From Secundilactobacillus paracollinoides DSM 15502 = JCM 11969 (GTDB lineage Bacteria > Bacillota > Bacilli > Lactobacillales > Lactobacillaceae), in the NCBI RefSeq assembly GCF_001311135.1, contig NZ_BBAG01000001.1, positions 124,001 to 188,000 of the forward strand: a stretch of DNA of 64,000 nt, in the 5' to 3' direction. A model generated the notes under the pieces. That model was not told the origin of the DNA, ran no database searches, and saw only the letters and a program-made list of their open reading frames with translations. Positions 39,055-51,330 of this stretch are shown in pieces. Every line of letters begins with the position of its first letter. The stretch's first letter is position 1. The position numbers were made by a program, and so were the translations under genes.

Positions 39055-39417
39055 ATGGCCGTTAAAATTAAAACACCACATGGCTTGATCGACATTGACA
39101 ACGATGTGATTGCAACCGTTGTGGGTGGTGCTGCTACTGACAACTATGGGGTTGTTGGCATGGCTAGCAAGAATCAGATTCGCGACAACGTAAATGATAT
39201 TTTAAAGCGTGAAAACTACGCTAAGGGTGTTGTTGTGCGTCAGGAAGAAAATGGTGTGGCGGTTGACGTTAATATTATCGTCAGCTACGGCACTAAAATT
39301 TCAGAAGTCTCACGAACTGTTCAGTCAAAGGTTAAATATAATTTAGAAACGATGCTGGGCATCACTGCAAATTCCGTGAACGTTACGGTGCAGGGTGTTC
39401 AAGTATTAGCTGACTAG
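39055..39417 (+). CDS. Asp23/Gls24 family protein (YloU type)
   Basis: 120 aa: MAVKIKTPHGLIDIDNDVIA, NYGVVGMA, then VDVNIIVSYGTKISEVSRTV and GVQVLAD. This copy upstream of fakA and recG is YloU of Bacillus; function not well known. RBS AAGGAGG. It starts the fakA-recG-plsX gene run. Confidence 0.94.
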   Translation: MAVKIKTPHGLIDIDNDVIATVVGGAATDNYGVVGMASKNQIRDNVNDILKRENYAKGVVVRQEENGVAVDVNIIVSYGTKISEVSRTVQSKVKYNLETMLGITANSVNVTVQGVQVLAD

Positions 39418-39433
39418 TGGGGCGAGGAGGATC

Positions 39434-41130
39434 ATGTTGTTGCAAACAAAGAAAATAACGAATCGTGAATTCGCTAAAATGGTCGAGGCAGCGTCTGCTT
39501 TCCTGGACCAAAACGCTGAATTCATCAATTCCCTAAACGTTTTCCCCGTTCCAGATGGTGATACAGGGACAAATATGAGCCTGTCTTTGGACAGCGGTTT
39601 AAAGTATTTAAATGATGAAACAAGTACGTCCGTTGGTGCCTTAGCAACTGCCTTAGCTAATGGACTTTTAATGGGGGCACGCGGAAACTCCGGGGTGATC
39701 TTATCACAGATCTTCCGGGGCTTTTCAAAGAGCACTGAGGGCAAGGATGAGTTGTCAGCCACTGATTTGGCCGATGCTTTTGCTGCGGGTGCTGAAACGG
39801 CCTATAAAGCCGTTATGAAGCCGACGGAAGGCACAGTCCTCACCGTTGTCCGGGAAGCTGCTAAAGCGGCCCGTAAGACGGCAGCACGCGACGATAACAT
39901 CGTTGCTGTGATGGATGCCACCTATGAAGCTGCTAGTGACGCCTTAAAGACAACACCAGATCTGTTGCCTGTATTGAAACAGGTCGGTGTCGTTGATTCT
40001 GGTGGTCAGGGATTGACTTTTGTGTTGCAGGCGTTTGACGACGTGTTAAACGACCGTGAGATCAAGGTTTCAGCAACGCACAAGCCAAATACCAATGAGA
40101 TGGACGAAATGATCGATGCTGAACACCACCGTAGTGTTCAGGGCAATATTGATCCTAACAGTATCGTTTATGGCTACTGCACGGAGATCATGGTTCGAAT
40201 CGGTAAGGGTAAGCAGGTGGATCATCCATTTGATTACGACGAGTTCTACCAATATTTGGCTAACCTAGGTGACTCACTGTTAGTGGTCAGCGACGACGAG
40301 ATCGTTAAAGTCCACGTGCACACTGAGCATCCGGGCAAGGTGCTCGCTTGGGGTCAAGAATTCGGTGACCTCGCTAAGGTTAAAGTCGATAACATGCGAC
40401 TTCAACAAGAGACCATCATGGAAAAAGACGAAGCCAACGATGATGCAGCTGCTGAAACGGCACCAAAGGAAGCACCAGAAACAGCAATCATCACAATTGC
40501 TGCCGGCGATGGCATGAAGACGTTGTTTAAGAGCCTTGGTGCGACCACTGTGATCAGCGGTGGGCAAACCATGAACCCAAGTACGCAGGATATCGTGGAT
40601 GCTATTAACCAAAGCGGCGCTAAACAGGCCATTGTGTTGCCTAACAACAGCAACATTTTCATGGCTGCTGATCAGGCGGTCGAGGCCGCCGACGTGCCAA
40701 CGGTGATCGTCCACAGTAAGTCGATCTCCCAAGGGATGACCGCCATGCTTGGCTTTGAACCTGATCACACCAATGAAGAAAACCAGAAGGCTATGGAAGA
40801 AAATTTGACCACGGTCACTGGCGGCGAGGTGACCCACGCGGTTCGTGATAGCCACGTGGATGGGTTTGACATCAAGAAAAACGATTTTATGGGGTTAATT
40901 GACGGTAAGATTGCCGTTGTTGGCAAGACGCTGCAGGAGACTGCCAAGCAAATGGTCGCTAAAATGCTGGATGAAGACAGCGAGATCGTCACGATCATTT
41001 ACGGGCCGACGCCAATGAAGCTGAAGCCAATACGTTGTCTGAGGCGGTTAGCGACCTTGATGATGAGTTGGAGGTTGAAATTCACGAGGGTGATCAACCG
41101 GTATATCCATTCGTTGTCTCAGTTGAATAA
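39434..41130 (+). CDS. fakA: Fatty acid kinase subunit FakA / YloV (frameshifted as sequenced)
   Basis: N-terminal DhaL-type kinase domain (NVFPVPDGDTGTNMSLS, GARGNSGVILSQI), a central domain, and a C-terminal EDD-like domain. In staphylococci and streptococci FakA phosphorylates fatty acids held by FakB, feeding PlsX/PlsY; plsX is two genes on. Lesion near 41004: TTTACGGGCCGAC lacks one G (repaired IYGADANEAEANTL). The end is TAA 41128-41130, about 565 aa. GAGGAGG precedes the ATG. Confidence 0.92.
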
Positions 41131-41168
41131 AAACTGAATCGTAACGATGTTCAGCATCTTGCTGGACC

Positions 41169-41223
41169 GAAAGGCGAATAGCAAACAATTGGCGGGCAGC
41201 CTGCGGTTTGTTATTCGCCTTTC
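41169..41223 (+). terminator. Hairpin between fakA and recG
   Basis: AAAGGCGAATAGCAAAC pairs with GTTTGTTATTCGCCTTT (17 pairs, one G-U) around an inner GGCGGGCAGCCTGC. Only a short T run follows, so termination may be partial. Confidence 0.6.
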
Positions 41224-41257
41224 ATGCCACACACACATAGAAAAGGAGGTCATGACG

Positions 41258-43286
41258 GTGGCGTTAACCGATTCTGTGAGTACGTTGCCAGGGGTGGGCC
41301 CAAAACGGGTCGATGCCTTGGCAGCGCTTGGTATCACTGATATTGCCTCACTATTGACCTACTATCCTTTTCGCTATAACGATATGCGGGTTAAGAATTT
41401 AAACGAGATCCAGGACCAAGAACAGGTCACCTTAAAGGGCGTCGTTGCTGCGCCGCCAACCATTGCGCGGTTTGGTCGTAAGAAAACACGATTGAATTTT
41501 CGGTTGCTGATTGACCATGACGTCGTACCGGTAACTTTCTTCAACCAACCATGGCTGCAAAAACAGATCACAGTGGAAGAGCCAATCATGGTCTACGGGC
41601 GGTTTGACGCCAACCGCAAACAGCTTAACGGGATGAAGATCTTAGCCAGCGGGAATGCTGATCCAATGGCCTCGGTCTACCCAAGTAACAGCGGCATCAG
41701 ACAAAAAACGATTCAGCAGTTGGTACAAGCCGCGTGGGACCAGTACCATGATGAGATCACAGACCTCATCCCGGCACCGATTGCGACGCACTATCGCTTG
41801 CTTGATCGCCAGCAAATGATTCATGACATGCATTTTCCAGAGACGCTGGCGGCAGCTCAGGCAGCGCGTCGCAGTGCGAAATTTGAAGAGTTTTTTCTCT
41901 TTCAAATGCAGTTGCAGCAGTTAAAACACCAGGATAAAACTCAATCTGGCGTGCCGATCGCATACGATAATGAACAGGTCACAGCGTTGACGCAGTCATT
42001 GCCTATGAACTGACGGGGGCACAGAAGCGGGTCGTCAATGAGATCTGTGCTGATATGAAGCGGCCGTTCCACATGAACCGGTTGTTGCAAGGCGATGTTG
42101 GGAGCGGGAAAACGGTCGTCGCAGCAATTGTGATGTACGCTGCCATTACTGCCGGCTTCCAAGCGGCACTGATGGCACCGACGGAAATATTGGCGGAGCA
42201 GCATGCGAATAATCTGCAGGCACTCTTCGAGGGCTTTCCAGTTAATATCGTTATACTAACTGGGTCGACGAAGCCGGCGGTCAGAAAGGAAATTTTACCG
42301 CGAATTGAAAGCGGTGAACTCAATTTGATCATTGGGACGCACGCGTTGATTCAAGACACCGTTCAGTACCATAAACTCGGGTTGGTCGTGATCGATGAGC
42401 AACACCGGTTTGGGGTCGGTCAGCGGCAGGCACTCCGCGAAAAGGGTGACAACCCTGACGTGCTGGCAATGACCGCAACGCCGATCCCCCGAACCCTCGC
42501 GATTACAAGCTACGGGAGATGGATATTTCCGTCATTGATGAACTGCCGGCTGGTCGCAAACCAGTATCGACATACTGGATCAAAAGTACGCAGATCGACT
42601 CGGCGATTCAATTCGTTACGGGTCAACTTCAGGCAGGCCATCAGGCATACGTGGTCACACCGCTGATTGAAGAATCTGAGGCGGTTGATATGAAGAATGC
42701 GGAATCTATTTATGAGCGGTTCTCGCAGTACTTTGCGCCGAAATATCAGGTCGGTTTATTGCACGGCCGGATGAAAAATGAGGAAAAAGAATCGGTCATG
42801 GCAGCGTTTAAGAACCAGGAATTTCAGGTTTTAGTGGCCACGACCGTGATCGAAGTCGGCGTCGATGTTAAAAATGCGACCGTCATGTTTATCTATGACG
42901 CGGATCATTTCGGCTTGTCGCAACTCCATCAGTTACGCGGCCGGGTCGGCCGGTCAGACCAGCAGTCCTATTGCATCTTGATTGCGGACCCTAAGAATAA
43001 GAATGGGGTGCAGCGGATGCAGGTCATGACCCAGACAAACGATGGTTTTGTGCTTTCTCAAAAGGACCTCGAGTTGCGAGGCGCGGGCGATGTGCTTGGT
43101 AAGAAACAGTCCGGGGTACCCGATTTTAAAGTTGGTGACCCCGTGGCTGACCTCACCATGCTGAGCGTTGCGCAACAGGAAGCTAAGCAGTTGAGCGACC
43201 AGAAAGACTGGGCACAACAGCCTGAAAACAATGCGCTAGCTGACTACATGAAACAAAAAGAACGCACCACTTATTTATTTGATTAA
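41258..43286 (+). CDS. recG: ATP-dependent DNA helicase RecG (two frameshifts)
   Basis: Fork-reversal helicase. N-terminal wedge domain ([16 protein letters not shown]..), Walker [26 protein letters not shown], and [12 protein letters not shown]. Lost T near 42003 (repaired [14 protein letters not shown]) and lost G near 42517 (repaired [18 protein letters not shown]). Repaired length about 677 aa, normal. GTG 41258 is chosen, 8 bases from AGGAGG; ATG 41252 is only 2 bases from it. Confidence 0.94.
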
Positions 43287-43319
43287 CCAAGTACCAAGAC
43301 ATGAAGGGATGGATTGATT

Positions 43320-44360
43320 GTGAAAATTGCTGTTGATGCTATGGGTGGCGACTACGCCCCAAAGGAAATCGTTGCAGGGGTGGAACAGGCGCGTGACCGG
43401 TACCCAGAAGTAGAATTTAACCTGTACGGCCAACTGGATCAGGTGAAGCCGCTCCTCCAAAATGAGGATCGAATCACCCTTATTCAAGCGGACGAAGTGA
43501 TTGCCATGGGCGACGAACCTGTCCGGGCCATTAGACGAAAGAAACAGTCCAGCATTGTCCTTGCTGCACAGGATGTGCGCGACGGCAAGGCGGATGCATT
43601 TTTCTCAGCAGGAAATACGGGTGCTATTTTAGCTGCGGGACTGTTGATCATCGGCCGGATCAAGGGCATTGAACGACCTGGATTAACCACGGTATTACCC
43701 GTTTTAAACCAGCCTAACCAGGATAGTTTTTTGATGTTAGACGTTGGTGCTAATGCCGATACAAAACCGTTCAACCTGTATCAGTACGCCATTATGGGTA
43801 AGTACTACGCGGAAACAGTGATGGGCGTTAAAAACCCACGGATCGGCCTTCTCAACAATGGGACTGAGGCGGATAAGGGAGACTTAGTACACAAGGCTGC
43901 CCATGACGCACTGGCCTCAATTGAAGACATTAATTTCATCGGCAACGTTGAGTCACGCGAACTTCTAAATGGTGCAGCGGATGTCGTTGTCAGTGATGGT
44001 TTTTCTGGAAACGCCGTTTTAAAGAGCACCGAAGGCACGGCCTTGACCATGTTGAAATTGATCAAGTCAAGCATCATGGATGGCGGACTGTCAGCTAAGT
44101 TGGGCGCCGCAATGTTGAAATCAACGTTTGGTAAGATCCAATCCCAAATGGACTATTCCAAGCACGGTGGTGCTGTCTTGATCGGCGTGAAAGCACCGGT
44201 TGTCAAAACTCATGGCTCCACGAAGGCGCCAACTGTTGCGAACACCATTGGCCAGATCAAAACGATGCTTGAAAACCACGTTGTCGCTGACGTTGTCACC
44301 TATTTTGATGAACACAGTGATGAAATGATTGCAGCTAAGGAACAGTTAAAACAAAAATAG
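43320..44360 (+). CDS. plsX: Phosphate acyltransferase PlsX
   Basis: Makes acyl-phosphate from acyl-ACP for phospholipid synthesis. 346 aa: KIAVDAMGGDYAPKE, SAGNTGAILA, DVGANADTKP and GFSGNAVLKS. GTG 43320 gives the usual N-terminus; TTG 43314 is an alternative. acpP follows after a 214-base gap. Intact. Confidence 0.96.
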   Translation: MKIAVDAMGGDYAPKEIVAGVEQARDRYPEVEFNLYGQLDQVKPLLQNEDRITLIQADEVIAMGDEPVRAIRRKKQSSIVLAAQDVRDGKADAFFSAGNTGAILAAGLLIIGRIKGIERPGLTTVLPVLNQPNQDSFLMLDVGANADTKPFNLYQYAIMGKYYAETVMGVKNPRIGLLNNGTEADKGDLVHKAAHDALASIEDINFIGNVESRELLNGAADVVVSDGFSGNAVLKSTEGTALTMLKLIKSSIMDGGLSAKLGAAMLKSTFGKIQSQMDYSKHGGAVLIGVKAPVVKTHGSTKAPTVANTIGQIKTMLENHVVADVVTYFDEHSDEMIAAKEQLKQK

Positions 44361-44574
44361 GGTGGCTGGCTCAGCCATGGACTGTTTGTTACCGGTCACT
44401 GGCGACGTGCAAAGCTAGTTTACCGTAACGTAGTACTGGGTGGAATTTTGTAGTTTCTAAAGCAGACATGATGGCTGATCGTTGCGCGGTCCCGCCCAGT
44501 AAAAAAGCATGTTGTTAGTTGCAAGTTTGTGATAGACTAACAAATGAACAAGGTTGATTGAGTGAGGTAGAGAA
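44361..44574. other. plsX-acpP gap with structure potential
   Basis: No gene seen. ACTGGGTGG (about 44426) can pair with CCGCCCAGT (about 44492) across about 58 bases. A promoter for acpP may lie near TGTGATAGACT (about 44528), without a clear -35 box. Confidence 0.3.
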
Positions 44575-44817
44575 ATGTCAAAAGAAGAAACGTTTAATAA
44601 GATTGCCGATATTATTGCTGACCGGTTCCAAGTGGATCGCGACAAGATCACGGATAGTCTGAATTTTAAAACTGATTTGGACGCTGATTCCATTGATTTT
44701 GTGGAATTTATCTTGGAGTTGGAAGACACCTTTGGCGCTGAAATTTCCGACGAAGATGCGGAAAACCTAAACACGGTTGGCGAAGCGGTGGATTACATCA
44801 CAAGCCACAGTAAATAG
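44575..44817 (+). CDS. acpP: Acyl carrier protein (second copy)
   Basis: 80 aa. The phosphopantetheine Ser is in DLDADSIDFVE. This copy sits between plsX and rnc as in many Lactobacillales and differs clearly from the fab-operon ACP, so it may serve phospholipid synthesis. A terminator follows. Confidence 0.95.
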   Translation: MSKEETFNKIADIIADRFQVDRDKITDSLNFKTDLDADSIDFVEFILELEDTFGAEISDEDAENLNTVGEAVDYITSHSK

Positions 44818-44824
44818 GCAAGTC

Positions 44825-44851
44825 GGCGGTTACCTGCGTAATCGCCTTTTT
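44825..44851 (+). terminator. Terminator after acpP
   Basis: GGCGGTTAC and GTAATCGCC stem with five Ts. Confidence 0.75.
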
Positions 44852-44882
44852 ACTTTCATGACTAAAAAAGGAGTTAACCACG

Positions 44883-45580
44883 TTGATACAAGGGTTAAAT
44901 GAACTACTGAAGAAACGCTTTCACATTACGATTCACAATCAAGATCTGCTGGACGAAGCCTTTACCCAGGCGTCGTACGTGAACGAGCACCCTAACCAGA
45001 ATCTTAAATTTTACGAACGCATCGAATTTTTGGGTGATGCGGTCATGCAGTTAGTCGTGTCAGAATATATTTATAAACGCTATCCAAAATTACCTCAGGG
45101 TCGGTTGACGCGTCTGCGCGCCGCAATGGTCAACGAGGATAGTTTTGCGAGCTTTGCGCGTGAATGTACCTTTGATAAGTACATTCGACTGGGTAAGGGT
45201 GAGGAAAAGGCACACGCGCGGAACGTGACTCGCTGCTATGTGACATTTTTGAATCCTTTATTGGTGCTTTGTACCTTGATCAAGGAGTGGAACCCGTCAT
45301 TGCCTTTTCTCATCAGGTGATCTTTCCAAAACTTGATGAGGGCCGGTTCGACGAATTCTTTGATCACAAAACAGAATTACAAGAAGTCGCCCAGCAAAAC
45401 GGACCTGTGGCCATTGACTACGAACTTGTTTCAGAGGATGGCCCGGATAACGACCGGGCTTTCAAGGTGGCCGTGACCATTGACGGTAAGGAACTTGGGA
45501 TCGGTGAAGGCCACTCTAAGAAACATGCAGAACAGGTTGCAGCTAAAGCAGCGCTGAATAAATTACAGGCGAACAACTAA
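44883..45580 (+). CDS. rnc: Ribonuclease III (frameshifted as sequenced)
   Basis: dsRNA endonuclease. Catalytic motif ERIEFLGDAVMQLVVSE, then a C-terminal dsRBD ending GIGEGHSKKHAEQVAAKAAL. Lesion near 45224: CGGAACGTGAC lacks one base (repaired ARNRDSLLCDIFESFIGALY, which contains the second catalytic Asp and Glu). About 232 aa when repaired. TTG start with AAGGAG. Confidence 0.94.
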
Positions 45581-45611
45581 ACGTTAATTTTGAATGAATG
45601 GGGACTACGCG

Positions 45612-48600
45612 ATGAAGTTAAAGTCGCTTGAAATTAGTGGTTTCAAGTCGTTTGCAGATGATACAAAGATCGATTTTGAAACCGGGGTTACAGGCATTGT
45701 TGGCCCCAACGGGAGTGGCAAAAGCAACATTAGTGAAGCCGTTCGTTGGGTCCTCGGTGAGCAGTCAGCCAAAAATTTACGGGGGCAGCGCATGCCGGAC
45801 GTGATCTTTGCCGGGAGTGCTGAGCGAAAGCCGCTGAACCGCGCCATGGTGACCATGGTGCTGGATAACACGGATCACTATTTAAAATCGGACTACACCG
45901 AAGTCAGCGTGACGCGGAAGTTGTTTCGAAATGGGGACAGTGTGTATCAACTCAACGGTCAAGAGTGTCGCTTAAAGGATATTACCGACCTGTTCTTAGA
46001 TTCTGGTATCGGGGATGATTCGTTTTCGATGATCTCCCAAGGCCGAGTTGAAGCCATTTTTAATTCCAAACCGGAAGACCGGCGCTTTATTATTGAGGAA
46101 GTCACGGGCGTTTCAAAATACAAACTGGGCAAGCAAAAGGCCCAGCGAGAGATGGAACAGACGGCTGAGTATCTCGACCGGGTCAATGATTTGATCACAG
46201 AACTCTCTGCACAGGTCGAACCACTGGCCGAACAGAGTAGTCTGGCTGAGGAGTACGTGACACAAAAGGCCCAGTTTGACACCCTTGAACAGAGTCGACT
46301 CGTGTTGATGATTGATAACGCTTCTGCAACGTTAAAAACGCAGACGGAAAACCTGACAAAGGCACAAGCTGAACTCAAAGAAAGCCGAACTGCGGCGGAT
46401 GAGAATCAAAAACAAGTGACAGCCTTTCATCAGCAGGAAACAAAATGGCAATCCCAAAAAGATAAGGCTAATGATAGTCTGATTAAGCTGTCCGGTGACC
46501 AGCAAAAACTCGCTGGGCAACGCGCGCTCAATAAGGAACGCCGGGCCAATCGTGCCGAAAATGTCACCAAGTTAAAGGCCGAGCTGGCAACCGTGGCGGA
46601 TCAACTGACCGCGACTCAGGAAGACTTAGCGGCGGATAAGACGGCACAACAAACCATTGATCAGCAGGTCAAGGCCGGGCGCCAATCGGCTAAGACGCTG
46701 AAACAACAACTGGCAAAACTTGATCAAGCCACACTGTCACAAAAATTGGATCAGCTTCAAGACGATTACGTTAAGGCGATGCAGGCCCTGACATCGTTGC
46801 ACAATGAACGCCAGTACCTGGAAAAGAATCAGCAGCGTGCCGATTCGCAAACAACGCAAGCTAAGGCACAACTGACCGCGTTACAGAAGCAGGTCACAAC
46901 GCAAGAAGCTGAGTTGACAACGCTCACCGAGCAACTGAATGGGTGTGACAAAACGTTAGCTGAGGCCAAACAGGCGCAACAGGATGCTACAACGGTTCGC
47001 CAACACCGCCAAACGAAGATCGACCAGCTCAATGATCAGTGGCTTAAGGCGCTGGAAGTAAGTCAACAGGCGAAGGCCCGGTTGAAGTCGTTGGAAGAGG
47101 CGCAGGCAAATTACAACGGGTTTTATCAGGGAACCAAGGCGGTCATGCAAGCTAAAGATAAGCTGAATGGCGTCATCGGTCCAGTCGCGGAATTACTGCA
47201 AGTTGACGGTCAGTATACGAAGGCTGTTGAAGCCGCGATTGCGCCCAGCAGCAAAATGTTGTGGTCGCCGATGAAACGGCAGGAAAACAGGCCATTCGTT
47301 ACCTGACGCAAAACCAGCTTGGCCGCAGCACCTTTCTGCCATTAACAACCATTAAATCACGTCAGGTGGATAGCCGAACGTTAGCGGACTGTCAACAAGT
47401 GACCGGCTTTCTTGGCGTTGCTTCCGCGCTGGTCCACGTGACAGACCGCCAGTACCAACCAGTACTCGAGTTTCTGCTGGGAAACGTGTTGTTTGCGGAT
47501 GACCTGGACCACGCCGTTGTTTTGGGCCGGCAGATTCATCACCGTTACCGGATCATTACGCTTGGCGGCGAAGTGGTTTCCGCGAGCGGAACGATGACCG
47601 GCGGCCGTGACCGCCGATCTAATAACTGGTTATTGGCCCGGCAACAAGAGCGTCAGCAGTTAGCGGAATCGGTCAAAACGATGGATGCTCAATTGGCTGC
47701 CAAGCAAACGGAATTACAAATGCTCAAAACGCGCCAGGCAGAGCTTGATCAGACGGCACTCATGTCGGCTGTAACGGAGGCCACGACTGCGTATCAGAGC
47801 CAGTTGAGCTCGGTCAACGTTGCTAAGGACCGACTTGCTGCGTTGCAAAAACAAGTCAAGGTACAACACGCGCAACAAGCCTTGCAGGGTGGCGAAGAAG
47901 ACTACCAAAAAGCCCTCGAGGACAACGATGTGCAGACTGCAGCTACGACCAAACAATTGGCAGCTTTAAAGGCTGACATCACGGATACGAAAACGGAACA
48001 GCAGCAGGCGAGCGAGACGAGTCAAACGGTGAGTGATCAGTATCAGAGCTGTAAGGAGGATCTGGCCCGACTAACTGAGAAGCAACATCATAGTCAAGAG
48101 ACTGTTCAAGCTGCTAAGGATCAACTTGAAGCGCTAGAGGCACACCAAGCTGATCTGCAGCAACAGTTAGCTGATTTGACGGCTGATGACAGTACAGCGG
48201 ACCAGTCCTCATCAAGAATCGATGCTGAGTTGACGAAAATTAATGCTGCGCAAAAAACGGCCCAGGGGCTTGTTGATGAAGCAACACGGGAACTGAAGAC
48301 AGTTTCAGCAAAAGTCGATGAACTCGAATTAACCAAGGCAGCGTTGACCAACACGATTGCGGCGGAGCAGTCAGCGGTGCACGAAACGCAGTTGGCCCAG
48401 CAAAAGACCAGTAATCAAGTGGATCAGCTGACGTCTGATCTGACTGAAAACTATCACGTTAGCGTGGCGTTTGCGCGTGATTCAGTGGTTGATCAACCGC
48501 TTGACGATATTAAGGAGCAGTTAAAACTCTTAAAGCGCGGGTTAGACGACCTTGGTGACGTCAATCTGGGGGCTATCGAGGAGTATAAACGCGTTAAGGA

Positions 48601-49161
48601 ACGTTATGATTTTCTGACAAAACAACGCAGCGACCTGGAAGCTCCAAGGATAATTTGCTGACAACCATGAATGAAATGGATAAAGAAGTCGTCACGCGTT
48701 TTGAAAAAACGTTTAATGACGTCAACGTCCAGTTTGGCCAAACCTTTGTTAAGATGTTTGGCGGTGGTCGCGCCCGACTTGAGTTAACGGATCCCAATAA
48801 TTTGTTAACGACTGGGATTGAGATCATGGCCGAACCGCCTGGCAAAAAGTTGCAAAGTATGCGATTGTTGTCTGGTGGTGAACGGGCATTGACGGCGATC
48901 ACATTGTTGTTTGCTATCCTGCAGGTGCAACCCGTACCGTTCTGTATTTTAGACGAAGCGGAAGCTGCTCTGGATCCGGCAAACACGGGCCGATTTGCGA
49001 GTTACTTGAGTCAGTTTCAGACTGACACCCAATTCATTGTGATCACCCACCGTAAGGAAACGATGGTGCAAGCAGATCGCCTGTATGGCATCACAATGCA
49101 GGAGTCTGGCGTCTCGAAACTTGTTTCCGTCGACCTAAGCCAGGTCAGTGCCAGCAATTAA
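45612..49161 (+). CDS. smc: Chromosome segregation protein SMC (two frameshifts)
   Basis: Condensin ATPase. N-terminal head with MKLKSLEISGFKSFADDTKI and Walker A GPNGSGKSNISEA, long Gln-rich coiled coils, hinge around residues 520-660, and C-terminal head with LSGGERALTAI and DEAEAALDPAN. Lost G near 47241 (repaired AAIGA), lost base near 48643 (repaired DLEASKDNLLTTM). About 1184 aa, normal. ATG 45612 is the family start; its ribosome site (GGGGA) is weak. Confidence 0.95.
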
Positions 49162-49190
49162 CGCATTAAATAGTAAAGGAAGTGTCTCAC

Positions 49191-50824
49191 GTGGGGTTAT
49201 TTGATTTCTTTAAGCGCCGCAGTAAAGCGGACGAAGAAAGGAAGCCTGAACAACCGGCAACACCCGTTGAACCAGATGCATCTAGTGCACCCGCTGATGC
49301 GCAAGATGCATCGCCTGATACCCAGGCGCAAGGCGATACTACACCAGCTGATGAAATGGCTGAAACAACGGATGATGCTAGCGCAACGGCGGTGCCTGAC
49401 GAGGCAACCGACGCGCCTGAAACGGAATCTGAGCCTGAATCGGAGTCGCAAACAGACGAAAAACCTGATTCACAATCAGAACCTGTATCAGAACCAAAAA
49501 CAGAACCCGAATCAGAATCAGAACCAGAGTCAAAATTAGAACCTGAATCAGAATCCGAACCTGAGTTAGACACAGATTCAGATCTGAAAACAGACACTCA
49601 GCATGTAACTGACGCCGATAACGCCACAGCTGACAGTGAACCTGAATTGCCATCCAATGCTGATGAGGTAGCGCCAACTGACACACAAAACACTGACGTC
49701 AGTTTATCGGCTAGCGAAGCACCAACGGTTGAAGCTGACCGTTCAACAACGGAACAGGATGCTGAAACGGATGCGCAAGAGACGGTGGTTGAAGCATCGA
49801 AAGATCGTAAAACTGATGTTGATGCAACCGTTGAACCGGTTTCGGAAGCGACTGAACCAGAGACGTCAACCACAGAAAAGGCGCCAACGGATGCCGAACG
49901 GTACGACAAGGGGTTGGAAAAATCCCGGACCACGTTTGGTGAACGGTTGAACCATCTGCTGGCGAACTTCCGGCACGTGGATGAGTCCTTCTTTGACGAC
50001 CTGGAAGAAACCTTGATCGGTGCTGATGTCGGCTACGAGGCCGCCATGCAGATCAGCGACCAGTTGCGTGATGAAGTGAAGTTGCAAAATGCGAAGCGAC
50101 CAAAGGACGTTCAAAACGTCGTGGTTGAGAAATTGATCGATCTTTACGATGCTGCTGGGACCGAGGAAAATAACGAGCTGCACTTTGCAGACAAGGGGCC
50201 GACTGTCATTTTATTTGTCGGTGTTAACGGGGTCGGTAAAACGACCACCATCGGTAAGATGGCCAAGATGTTTAAAACTCAGGGTAAAAAGGTGTTGCTT
50301 GCCGCTGCCGATACATTTAGAGCTGGTGCAATCGAGCAGTTGAATGTGTGGGCAAAACGAGACGGGGTTGACATTGTCATGAAGCCCGAAAAGAGCGACC
50401 CCTCTGCCGTGGTGTTTGATGCGGTTAAAAAGCGAAGGCCGAAGACTACGATATTTTATTCGTGGATACTGCCGGTCGGTTGCAGAACAAGTCCAACCTG
50501 ATGAATGAGTTAGCCAAGATGAAGCGGGTCATTAGTCGGGAGATTCCGAATGCACCGCATGAAGTGTTGCTGGTGCTGGATTCAACGACTGGCCAAAATG
50601 CGCTTAACCAGGCAAAGTTATTTAAGGAAACGACGGACGTCACTGGCATCGTCTTAACGAAGCTGGACGGGACGGCCCGGGGCGGTATCGTGCTTGCGAT
50701 TAGAAACGAGTTGCACCTGCCTGTGAAATATGTGGGTCTTGGGGAACAGGTTGATGACCTGCGACCATTTGAGCCAACCGAGTTTGTTTACGGGTTGTTC
50801 AAGGGGCTTATCGACGTTAAATAG
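49191..50824 (+). CDS. ftsY: SRP receptor FtsY with long acidic N-terminus (frameshifted)
   Basis: C-terminal NG GTPase domain: [49 protein letters not shown]. Residues about 15-230 are a very acidic low-complexity stretch rich in Glu, Ser, Asp, Thr and Pro with repeated SEPESE-like units, probably the A domain for membrane and SecYEG contact, and unusually long. Lesion near 50430: run of As one short (repaired [19 protein letters not shown]). About 544 aa. GTG 49191 lies 7 bases after AAAGGAAG. Confidence 0.94.
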
Positions 50825-50831
50825 AGTCACG

Positions 50832-50862
50832 AGAGGTTGCCTTAACGGGGGCCTCTTTTTTT
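50832..50862 (+). terminator. Terminator after ftsY
   Basis: AGAGG..CCTCT stem with inner G-C pairs and a run of seven Ts. Confidence 0.7.
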
Positions 50863-50969
50863 GGCTGATAATCTTTTAAAAACCGTGGTAGAGCGGTCTA
50901 AACCGCTTGCCCAGAACGCTTAAAAATGGTAACCTAGTTGAGTGTATGTAGACAACGGAGGGCGTTACC

Positions 50970-51311
50970 TTGGAAATTGAAAAAAATTATCGCATCAATT
51001 CGCTTTTCGAATTTTACCAGCCGTTACTGACGAAAAAGCAGAACGACTATATGCAGCTCTACTACGGTGACGACTATTCTCTTGGCGAAATTGCCGAAGA
51101 TTTTAGCGTCAGTCGTCAAGCCGTTTATGATAATATTCGGCGCACAGAAAAGATTCTCGAAACGTATGAGACCAAGCTGCATCTCTTAGCTGAGTTTACG
51201 CAACGTAACCAGGTTGCTGATGAGATTCAAGCCTACGTTAAACAACAATACCCAACCGATCAGCGACTCAATCAGCTTGTCAATCAGCTTGAGTCTGCTG
51301 AAGAAGAATGA
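50970..51311 (+). CDS. ylxM: YlxM family DNA-binding / SRP-associated protein
   Basis: 113 aa helix-turn-helix protein: [20 protein letters not shown], then [20 protein letters not shown], then a coiled tail. UPF0122/YlxM always sits before ffh in Firmicutes and stimulates SRP function in streptococci. TTG start 6 bases after GGAGGG. Confidence 0.94.
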   Translation: MEIEKNYRINSLFEFYQPLLTKKQNDYMQLYYGDDYSLGEIAEDFSVSRQAVYDNIRRTEKILETYETKLHLLAEFTQRNQVADEIQAYVKQQYPTDQRLNQLVNQLESAEEE

Positions 51312-51330
51312 AAGATAGGTGCATTTATCC

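Noticed and set aside
49187-49686. Long ORFs in other frames over the ftsY acidic region
   Set aside because: Low-complexity repeats keep several frames open; only the FtsY frame continues into a known domain.
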